This document shows positions 11,601 through 23,600 of a stretch of 64,000 nucleotides of DNA, one piece after another. Origin of the DNA: Odiellus spinosus (Eukaryota > Arthropoda > Arachnida > Opiliones > Phalangiidae); the NCBI GenBank assembly GCA_963920705.1, contig OY987239.1, positions 6,811,871 through 6,875,870 of the forward strand. Reading direction: 5' to 3'. Each line of letters begins with the position of its first letter. The stretch's first letter is position 1. Made by a program: the position numbers and the translations under genes. Under the pieces are notes generated by a model. It was not told where the DNA came from, did not search any database, and saw only the letters and a program-made list of their open reading frames with translations.

Positions 11601-14600
11601 TCATATATACCAATTAAAACACAAGATAACAATTTCCAATGTCCTTATAATCATAAATTTATCCCTGTGAACGCGCCTTTATCGCTTATCTAAATTATGT
11701 CATTTCAATCTTCCATACCCGTGTAAATGCACCTTTATTTATATTCTTCAATCCACCCTAAGTTTGCACCAGAGATAAGCCTATACTACCCGTTATACCT
11801 TTGCTTTTTCGAGTAAATGATATATATGGAAAATAGCTTAGGCGCATGCTGCCAACTCAAACTGTCATTAATCGGTCAAATTTCTTTAAATTTTTGCACA
11901 AATTCTCAAATAACTTCTAAACTATCTCGAATTTTAAATTAATTTTTCGACTTTCTTATTAATTAGATTAAATTTAACCATCCCGATATTTTTATTTATA
12001 ATATAAATTAATATTGCGTTTCATTTCCCTAACGATATCACACCATGAGGCTAATTTGCATTCGTTCCAAAAAGATGCTATATAAACCGTTCGAAGGCCT
12101 ATATTAATTGAAGTAACCGTGCGTGGTGGCCATGAAGTTAGGGGGAAAACCCCCCCCTTTCAATGTCTTGCTGATTCTTGATCTCTAGGCGCTTGGCGAC
12201 GCAATTTACCCATTGGTGGGGCGATGTTTGGAGTCAGTGGAAGGTTGATGTGAACTGTACTAGTGGGGGACGCCTCGCTAGTATGGAACGCTGAGATCGG
12301 AAACTGGAGGTTGGACCTTGTTGTGGGGATGGTCGGAGGTGATTATGACAGTGGGAGACGTCCCACTGCTTGTAATCGCCTTCGCCTGTTCAGCATCGAG
12401 GTTCGACCATAAAGTGGATGGTGGAAGGCGATGATGTGCAATGGGAGACGTCTTTGCACGACACCTGAAACTCTATGTGGCAGCCACGCTTAAAGGAGGT
12501 AATTCCCCGGAATTGAACGATAAGCTGGTATGATTACGTCTCTAGACTTTTGGCTCCACGAGCCAGGTCACGTGACTTCCGTTTACACAGGAAGTGAGAA
12601 GTGACACACACACAGACAGACACACAGACACGATCAGTGTAACACCTCCCCCTGAACTAAAGTTCAGTCGGGGAGGTAAAAATTAAAAATATTAATCTTA
12701 CCACTACCAAATAACGGGCAGAAAACACAGACATCAAGATAACATTAGCAAAATAAATTTTCAACACCGGTAATCCTGAGAACTAGATTCTACAAAATCT
12801 TCTGGAATAATAAATTTATTTTAATCTAAAAAATTTAAAATCTTAAAAAAATATATATACAAATAACATATTGATAAACCAATTAAAATTAGATGCGAAA
12901 AACATTTAATCTCGATATGAGATTAAATACACAAGGTCTAGGTTCTTCTTTTAAAACCATATCAGAATTTTGACGGTTGTAGAGTATTTGTAGACCAAGT
13001 AACGTGAAAAGGCAAAATGTTATATCACATTGAACCTATACATGGCTTCAGTATACAACACAAGTTGTGAAACAAACGTTATTTTACGTGACTACACACT
13101 AGCTAAAACGTCACCGAAAATAAACGACAGTAGGCATTAATAAACATATTCAATAAACAATTAACGAATATGCTTTCCGCATAACACGCTAAACTACGAA
13201 CTGTGACGTACAATTTCGCTTTTTGGTGCTACACGACCTACAGATACCTTATAAGCCTACGTCTAAAAACACGTTTTTTGGTGATAATGCTGTGAGTAAA
13301 GAATAGATGTTTCTCTTTTGGCCCTACCATAAATTTTTTATATTTTTTTTTTCTGACAGGGCAGGCCTGAGTAAAAATATACCAAGTTGTGAAACAAACG
13401 TCATTTTACGTGACTCCACACTAGCTAAAATGTTACCGGAAATACACGACAGTAGGCATTAAAAGCCTGGTTCTATTATACTTAATTGGGATTAACATTA
13501 AATTCATGTATGAAAAAGTGTGAAACTAAAACTAGCAGTCATCACGAGATCCAATCACGTGATTCTTTTCCTCACTCTGTCTACATTTCACTCTTGGGTC
13601 AACCATATGGTCTACCCCCATTTCGCCCAATTTATTTTCGCCCAATTTCATTTCGCCCAATTCCCATTTCGCCCAGTTTCTTTTCGCTCAATTTCATTTC
13701 GCCCAATTCCCATTTCGCCCAATTTCTTTTCGCCCAAATCCCAATTCGCCCAACCCCATTTGGCCCAATTTCTTTTCGCCCAATTTCTTTTCGCCCAATT
13801 CCCGTTGGCCCAATTCCCATTTGGCCCAATTCCCATTTGGCCTAATGTCTTCTCGCCCAATCTCGTTTCGCCCAATTTTGATTTGGACCAATCTCGTTTC
13901 GCCCAATTTTGATTTGGACCAATCTCATTTTGCCCAAGTCACATTTTTCCACTTTTTCCCCCAACCTAACCTAACCTAACCTAACCTAACCTAACCTAAC
14001 CTAACCTAAATTAAATAAAATAAAAGTCACTTTTTTGGCGTACTAAGACTTTAAATTTTAAAAGGTTTAAGCTTTAATCGTTTTAGGCGAAAAGGGAAGA
14101 GAAATTTTTGGGTTGGGCGAAATGGGAATAGATAATTCTAGGCTAACTGATAAAACGATTGGGCAAATTGGGATTGGGCGAATTGAGAAAAGGAATTTTT
14201 AGTTTGGGCAAAATGGGAAGAGATAATTTAGGGCCAAATGATTAAGCGATTGGGCAAAATAGGATTGGGCGAAATGGGAATAGATAATTTTGGGCAAAAA
14301 ATGCCTTGGGCGAAATGGGAATAGATCATTTTGGGCGAAATATTTTGGGCGAAATGGGTACATACCAACCAGATCATACATGACTATTAAAACACGAGAA
14401 ATTTCAATGTCAATCCGGTTTAAGAAAGTTCGTCAATTGTTAATTGTGGCATGACTAAAGCCGGATTCACACAGACCTATTTTCACGCTTTTCACGGTCA
14501 CGCGCGAGGGGCAATGGGCAAACCACTCTTGGAATCAGGTGTACAAACTAAATGAAATCACGCGAATCGATACGGAACCACGCGAATCGATTCGGAATCA

Positions 14601-17600
14601 CGCGAATCGATTCGGAATCACGCGAATCGATACGGAATCACGCGAATCGATACGGAATCACGCGAATCGATACGGAATCACGCGAATCGATTCGGAATCA
14701 CGCGAATCGATTCGGAATCACGAGAATCGATACGGAATCACGCGAATCGATTCGGAATCACGCGAATCGATTCGGAATCACGAGAATCGATTCGGAATCA
14801 CGCGAATCACGAATCAATTCGGAATCACGCGAATTGATTCGGAATCACTGACAATCAAATGAATCTGGAATCAGGTGTACAAAATTTTTCTAGAGTGGTT
14901 TGCACCTCGCTCGCGCGTGCTAATGGTACTTCTATGAGTTCACGAGCGTGAAACGCGTAAAAACAGGTCTGTGTGTATCCGCGTTAACCTGGTTCGCTCT
15001 GCGCATGTACACAATTTCGCACGAAATACATTTGCGAAACGCGCGAAAATTATAAAAAAATTAATTTGAAAATCCGTGCCAGTAATTAAAACCAAATACG
15101 CCACTGTTTGCAAGTTTGCCAGAAGATTACGATATTTCCCCATACATGAAGCTGATTCTCCCAAGAATATCAAAAAAAATCACATTGATATTTTCCATGC
15201 GTAAAGAGGTTTCCGACTTCAAATTTAGTGGTCTACACATACTCGCGTGCTGGCGAACTCGATTTTACACGTGTCACAAATACACTGGAAACCTACTCTA
15301 CTTCTGTTCGAGGAGAGTTTTCACGACTATCATTTTTCTTAAGTGGTTTAACATTATGCATAAATCCGCCTCAGCTTCAAATCTTATACACCAATTCCCC
15401 TTGAACTGGTTAAAAATTCACCGAGTATAATCGAAGTTATTATTGTCTTATCTCTTATCTAAATTATGTTGTTTCAATCTTCCATACCCGTGTAAACGCA
15501 CCTTTATTTAAGTTCTTCAATCCACCCCAAGTTTGCACCAGAGATAAGCCTATACTGCCCGTTATACCTTTGCTTTTTCGAGTAAATGATATATATGGAA
15601 AATAGCTTAGGCGCATGCTGCCAACTAAAACTGCCATTTATCGGTCAAATTTCTTTAAATTTTTGCATAAATTCTCAAATAACTTCTAAACTATCTCGAA
15701 TTTTAAATTAATTTTTCGACTTTCTAATTAATTAGATTAAGATGAACCATTTTAATATTTTTAAATATAATATAAATTAATATTGCGTTTCATTTCCCTA
15801 AACAATATCAAACAAAATCACCCCATGAGGCTAATTTGCATACGTTCCAAAAAGATACTATATAAACCTTTCGAAGGGCTATATTAATCGAAGTAACCGT
15901 GCGTGATGGCCATGAAGTTAGGGGGAAACCCCCCCCCCCCTTTCAATGTCTTGCTGATTCTTGATCTCTAGGCGCTTGGCGACGCAATTTACCCTTTGGT
16001 GGGGCGATGTTTGGAGTCAGTGGAAGGTTGATGTGAACTGTACTAGTGGGGGACGCCTCGCTAGTATGGAACGCTGAGATCGGAAACTGGAGGTTGGACC
16101 TTGTTGCGGGGATGGTCGGAGGTGATTATGACAGTGGGAGACGTCCCATTGCTTGTAATCGCCTTCGGCTGTTCAGCATCGAGGTTCGACCGTAAAGTGG
16201 ATGGTGGAATGCGATGATGTGCAATGGGAGACGTCCTGTTGTATGTCTTTGCACGACACTTGAAACTCAATGTGGCAGCCACGCTTAAAGGAGGTAATTC
16301 CCCGGAATAGAACGATAAGCTGGTATGATTACGTCTCTAGACTTTTGGCTCCACGTGACTTCCGTTTACACAGGATATCCGCTTACACACACAGACAGAC
16401 AGACACACAGACACGACCAGTGTAACACCTCCCCCTGAACTAAAGTTCAGTCGGGGAGGTAAAAATCACTTGTTTTAGGCTGCATTAAAGATTTAAAGAG
16501 ATCGAGGTCTTCTCAATAAAGCATCACTACCAAACAATGAAAGAAGAGCTATCTTTGAAACATTTTGTCGGTAGAAGAAACTCGTGGAGATAACGGGATC
16601 CATTTATTTAAAAAACAAACTGTTTCGACTTCGTCAAGCTTAATGGTACCTTGACATTCGACCAAAACAACACACGAACCCATAATACAACACCATACTG
16701 TAGTTCCCAACTAAGGAATTAGAAATTTCCATATTCATAAACCAACTTCCAGGGGCTACGGCCATTGGGGTACAAATATAATGATGAGTTATCGCCAATA
16801 GATGGCGCGCCTACGCCTCACTCTATCTCACGCTCTCGTACCTATCCACGTATTACACCCGTTGCTATACAAACGCGTGAAGCCTCGAAGCACGAGGGGA
16901 GGGGTTACCGTGTAGTTTGTCTCTCTCGTCATAGCTTAGCCAATCAGAATGGGAACTACGATAGTGACATCTCTTAACAGATCGGCGAGTAAAGAGTGTA
17001 CCCCAATGGCCTTGATATTTTTATGAACATTATAATACCGTGATATTTCTAGGTTTGTTCGAAGCTGACTGTTTTTCTAGACTTAAAATATAGTATTTGT
17101 TACCTTTGTCAAATAATTGTCAAATTGAGATGGGTGACTAAGAAGTGGTTTAGTTCCTGGACTATGTTCAATATCTTGCAGCGTGTTGATCCGAGAAAAT
17201 TTTGAGACTGTCAGTTTGCTTTTCAAAATACCCGAATATGACTTGGCCAGAACAGACATGGCCAATAACCATCCAGCCAATAGGTATTTGATAGAGTTTT
17301 GTTGAATGAAAACATCGGGTTCTGTTCGTAAATTAAGAGGGGAGTAGAAGATTTGCATTCATAAAATAGGTTTTGTCTCTTGGCCGAGATCTCGCCTTAA
17401 CGCCGGGCCTCCGCTCATTGGCCGCTGACCAATGCAAAGAAATTCAGGACTCCTTGAATCCAGCTAAGCCTATTTTACGGGCACTGCCTTCTCTAATACT
17501 ACGCCAATCCGTAAGAAACAAAATGGGGCGGAGGTACCGACTTCAGAAATATCGTTAGATGTCGCTTTCTTAAGGACAAAAACGGCGGGAAATTCTAATG

Positions 17601-20600
17601 TAGGTGGAAAATTAATAAATGTTAAGTTAATAATCAAGAATACACGTTTGTAAGAATTAATTGGGATTTATTTTAAGTGTCAAATAATTAAACAGTGATT
17701 TTCAAATATTTATATTTAAGATTTACAATTTCTAAATCAAATCATAAATTTAACTCGAGATTATCACCTAGATGTTGCTAAGGGTTCTACGATCTTACTT
17801 CGATAGAGCCTTATTCAAATGGCTCTTAACGACGCGAGACTCGCGATTGGTTATTCATTATGTAATCCCCAGATAGATTCCTCAGGAAAGCGACATCTAT
17901 CTCGGTCAACTTGCAAATTGAAAGTGACCAAAATAAAAATGTTAGGTTTCATTCTTCGTTTAAGAAATATTCCATGTTAAAAATGAATGTGACTTATGTC
18001 CTTTTGAATATAGACATGACCTGATCACTGCCTTCTGTAATACTAGGCCACGAAATGCCAACAACAACTTTTTTTTTCTTGACATTTTTCATTTGCAATT
18101 TGTTCGAGATAGATGTCACTTTCCTGATGTATGAATAGCCAATAGCGAGTCTCGCGTCGCCAAGAGCCAATTAGATAAGGCTCTATCGAAGTAAGATCGT
18201 AGAACTCTTTGCGACATCTAGGTGATAACGTAGAGATCTTGATTTAAATTTTCGATTTGATTTACAACTTGCTTTTAATGTAAATATTTAAAAATCACTG
18301 TTTAATTATTTAAACTAAATAGTAATTAATTTATTCTCCATTATTAACCTAAAATTCGTATCTATTTTTTAATTTTCGGCCTACATTTGAATTTCCCGCT
18401 TTTTTTTAACCTCAAGAAAGCGACGTCTAACGATATTTTTGAAATCGGTAACGCCACCCCCTTGCTTTTCCTACGGATAGGCATAGTATTAAAGAAGGCA
18501 ATGTACTGATACCATCCATGAAGAGTTTTAGGCAACAGTGTTCGTACAAAATTTTCAAAAATAATTTCCCTGACTTTTCCAGATTTTCCCTGATCATTTT
18601 TTTAATAAATCTAACCATTTTCAATAATTTTCATGACTTTTCTAATTTTGTAAACTATAAATTGACACATTGAGGTAGAACGTTTATAATAGTAACTTAG
18701 TCATAGTTACAAATCATCCCAAACTTTCGCCCAAAAAAGATTTCCCCCATCTTTTGGGTCCATTTTCGATTTCCCTGACTTTTTCAGGTTGCATACGAAC
18801 CCTGGATAAACATACTTGGATGAAGCATGGATTAATCAACCTCACAGGGATAATTCACTCTGGTAAAATGATTGTTCGAATCGCAGCCTGGTGACAAAAA
18901 TTGTCTAAACCGGAAGTTTCTAGCCGATACACGGGGTGAAATATTGAAGGGGAAAACACTCTAAAGCAGACGATGCTCTCATGGATTACTTCCGGATTTG
19001 TATCGGTAAGGGGGTAAAATTGTGGGGTCGGATAAAATGTCTGGCAGCCATGTTTGAAACAAACATCTTCAACTACTAGTATAGCAAATCGTACCAGAGT
19101 GAATAATCCCTGTGAGGTTGATTAATCCATGGATGAAGGACACCTTTTCTCAAACATATCCTAAGTAAATGAACGACCCGACGTCATATATAGCGAAGGC
19201 ACTTTCTGGGGCATAATTCCTATTTAAAAAATATACTTAACGGTTTTGCAAAAACGAAGCCACATAGAAGAAGATGTATTCAAAACACAAGTAACTACGT
19301 TGATGAGAGTGTCGCTGGATAAAATACTTGAAAAGCAAAGAAGTGATGGCCAAAATAATGATGAAAATCGCCGTTAATATCCAAATTATGTCTTCAAATC
19401 CTGCAAGTGAAAATCTTGCCGTTCCACCGAAACTTGTCGGATCTATGGCTGTGAATATTCTGGTTTCTGAATTCTTATAAACTGGAGACAAATAGAAGTC
19501 TTTCGGAGCATTTGGGATAACATTTTGCATGAACATATGAAAGAGCTGCAAAATACAGGATTTTATGGTTTTAAATGACGATTTCGAAATTTCCATACTC
19601 ATAAACTTCAAGGGGCTACGGCCATTGGGGTACAAATATAATGATGAATTATCGCCACTATCTCTCGCTCTCGTACCATTCCACGTATTACACCCGTTGC
19701 TATGGGAAATGTCTCGAAGCGTGAGGGGAGGGACTACCGCCTAGTTTGTCTCTCTCGCCATAGCTTAACCAATCAGAATAGGATCAGAATGGGAACTACG
19801 ATAGGGACATCTCTTAACAGATGGCGCCCTGCTCCTGCAAGTTCCTCTTCAATTTAGATTTAGTCTATTCGCGCATGCTCAGTCACATTTGGAGTGACGA
19901 CACAGAGAAAAAGGACAAGGGAATGTACTTATTTCTACTATAGTTAACAGTTCTCCCAAAAACGTGGGACTCCCAGTGCTCTTAACGTTATCATTTTTTG
20001 CTCCATAGGAAAAGTTGTTTGGAAGATCAAACTGCGATGTATTGAAAAGTGTTAGATTAAGCAGCATCGATTCTGGTCATTATATACCAGAGGGAACCGT
20101 TAATGAATAACGTATTACTGGTGTGTAAAAAGCTTCATTCTTAAGGGGGGCAAAGAAGGCATCTGACCCCCGGGCGATACCCAAATCCGAGCGATTATTT
20201 TACTAAAATTTGGGAAAACTTGACGTTAGTTATTGAATTTGAAATGATTTCTGGGTGCGAAGCTATTGAGGGGGCACGATGAATTAAAGTCTTTTCCCCG
20301 AGTGAAGGCGTGTTCACTGTTGGATTTTTATGTTTGGGGGCGCGTATAATGTTTGCCCCCGGCCGTCAAATAGCATAATCCGGCCTTGTTTAGCAGCAAA
20401 GAAGAAATTAAATATGTTAATGTTTCAGTTTTGTAAACCCTAGTGTTCTGACAAGATGACTTAAACAATACTAAAGAACAACCCGCTGGTTCGTTTTTGT
20501 CGATCAAATGGACCCCTAGTTGATCAATAGCTTCCTTAACCATGAAATGGATCTTCAAATTAATCCATTGTCGGTGCTATGTACTTTTATTATCAAATGA

Positions 20601-23600
20601 ACCCGATGACAATAAATTAACATTGAACTCTGTTCAATCCCCCTAGCTAACTTTAAAGTACTAATACATTAATAACTCTACTTCGTCACATTTTAATTTA
20701 ATACAAACAGATTTATAATAAAATTGCCTAACAAACAAGTATTATCAAGAATCCATTCAGGTTCCATAAGATATGGGAGGGCCGCGATTCAATAACCATC
20801 CTCCCAAACTTTGAAGCAAAAGTTCGCCCGCTTCGAATCGATTTTTCAAGTAAATCGCTCCTGCCATCTATTATTAACCCGCGCCACTAACGACCTTGAC
20901 ATAATATTTTAGGTAATAAAAATGGAGCCGACCGAAAAAAGATCTAAGCGTACAAATGTTGCGAAAATTGCAGACGAACTTTTGTTACAAAGTTTGGGAG
21001 GATGGTACCAGAGGCTAAAGCTATGCTCCCATATTCTTATGGAACCTGAATGGATTCTTGGTATTATAAAATCAATAATTTGGAAAAGAGGACAAAATTT
21101 TCCTTAACATTTCGCTACGTTTTGCTCTTCCTTTGTATATTTCCTCCGTATTGCCGTCTAGTTTTGTAAGATAATTAAATTTCAATACTTACTCCCTCAT
21201 ACAAAGATAGCATCACTGGATATCCTGGTTTGGGATATGATCGCGGTGATATATAAACAACGCTACAACAGTTAATAAAATATTACTTACAGAGAAAGCG
21301 ACAAACGATAAATATAACAACAAATATAAAAGTTTAATTTTCACGCGTAAAAACCAAAAATAAGAATTATACAGGGTGTAGTGACCAACACTCACTTTGT
21401 CTACAATCCCCAAAACAAATTGGTAGCAAGTTCTCTCGGTAGACGCAGAAACCGATGAAACCCTCCTTTGAAGTCTACTACTTTTTTAATGTTTCATATA
21501 GCGCTCCTCTCTTTAAGGGTAAAATTTACAATTTTACGAGATCGGAGGGGTCCTGCTTCATACCCCCTGTCTACGGAAAATTGGAAATTCTCTCTCTCCA
21601 CAAACGACGATGTTTTTTTGACGAACTCCAAGGCTGCTAGACGAACCCCCGCGCCGAAAATATCAACCGTTAGGAGGCGTACGAATCGCGCTTTTTGAAA
21701 CTAACCCATACAGATAGGGGTAGACAAGACCCGGGAGTAATAGACTTCAAAGGAGGGTTTCATCGGCTTCTGGTAGACGATATAATAAATTCTGACACTC
21801 GTCTCAACCTAGAAAAAAGGCAACATCTTATGTAGAAACGGGTTCTATTTAACGGTTCTTTTTATTAGTTTCAAGGCTGGTAAGAGTATAGAAAATCCTA
21901 TACTTTGAACCAACCTTGGAAAAAGGAAACATCTTCAATACAAATGGGTGCTTTTTAACGGCTCCTTTATCCGTTTCAAAGGTTATTTTATAATAAGGCC
22001 TGTTGACAAACCTATCTGAGAAGTATCTGTCAGGGTAAGATCAACACCCCGTATCACGTTGACTTTAACATAAACCTTGAACATAAACTTGAACACCGAT
22101 GCTGACATTTCGCATATATCATATAGCATTTGGCACGCCTGAACACCAGCCGGGATTAAGTTCTATTATTCTATATAATCGAGAGTAATATCACTTTGCA
22201 TCGAGAAAAGCAATCTAGATGGGTCTCTCAGCTCTTGTTAAAGCTTTTACCAGAGGTATATAATAACCCCCTTCGGGGGGAAGTATGAAAGGTAGGCAAA
22301 ATCGACGAACAACAAGTGCCCGGCGTAAATCGCGGCGGATCGACACACCGCTTTACTCCCAAAAAATAGTTACACCATTTTGAACCTCACTAAATTTTCC
22401 CTACGCACACTTCCGGAACTCGCGAGCTGAAGTCAACCTTCGACTCCATTTTAACAGACAGCCTGACTCCCGAGATAGGAAGTTCTAAACACAGATCGAG
22501 CCGTCTTGTTTATACAAAGACCATTTACTAGAATAGCGACATTGAGAAGTCCAGCGCGAGCTAGTGGCCTAGATAGTCAGCAGCGGGCTCTTGTTGCTCG
22601 TGATTTTTAGCATTGGTAGTATAGGGGCTTTCATACTTCCCCCCGAAGGAGGTTATTATATACCTCTGCTTTTACTTAACATTCTCAGCGAATATATTGA
22701 AGATAATATGCAAAAACACTTATGGACAGCCCTGCCCAAAGTCATTTTTACTGTAAATTAGATTTTCCGGGAAAAATAACTGCAGAAAAACTGTTTAGGG
22801 GGTATTGTTCAATGGTTTATTGTTTTCAAAATAACTAGATAACCTCAGACGGTCCCAGACTGTGTTGTGCAAGGCATTTTTAGACCAATATGCCATTAGT
22901 AACGTGTTTTATAAACTTTGAGGTTGACTTGGTACCAATTTGTTTAGTTTTGTTCTCCCAAGATAGTCCTGAGTGTTCTAAGGGCTACTGGCTATTATTA
23001 TTTTCTACGTGGCAAGGAAATTGCAAACGCGATAAACAGACACACGGATATCTCAACAGCGAAAAAGTCTCATTTCCTTATTTTTGACCATGCACTGACA
23101 AGAATGACGAAGCTGATTCCTCCTCATTTATGATAGTAACTCAGTTTGACATTTATAGAGCGCTGTACCGTTTTGCACACACCAGCGCTTATCCGCCGTC
23201 AGTTCATCACCGCGTCCAGGTCCGAGAAAGTCGATACTAGCGAATCCACAGCCATGGACAGCGGGCCGCAAGTACAGAGAGAACCAACCAAACCCATAAT
23301 GAGCTTGACTGTCGTCCTCGATTCGGTGAGGGGTAGGTTAACAAAAGACCTAGAGAGCCGACAGCGGAATGCCCCTGCGGCACAACTGCACCATCCGCCT
23401 CAAAATCTATCCAATCAAGACCGAAGCCCGAGCCGCACCCACATAGAGTTGCACCCCATCTTTAAAACGTAGCAAAGCCCGCGGAGAAGTTTCACCCCCT
23501 CCACGGCTAGACGTTGTCCGCGAATGCAATATGCGCCTCAACTCAGTAGAGAGGGAGCTGTCACTCTTCGTCCCCGGGTCTTTTGGCCTAAAACCCAGCT

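Noticed and set aside
13486..13912. Frames with repeated FRPISFRPI or GRNGNWAK patterns
   Set aside because: Generated by the 16-bp CATTTCGCCCAATTCC array.
13963..14009. True chromosome end
   Set aside because: Only about nine units, flanked on both sides by repeats and genes; it is interstitial.
14539..14862. Two frames of about 100 codons with RIDSESRESI-like repeats
   Set aside because: Generated by the 20-bp minisatellite; no independent coding signal.
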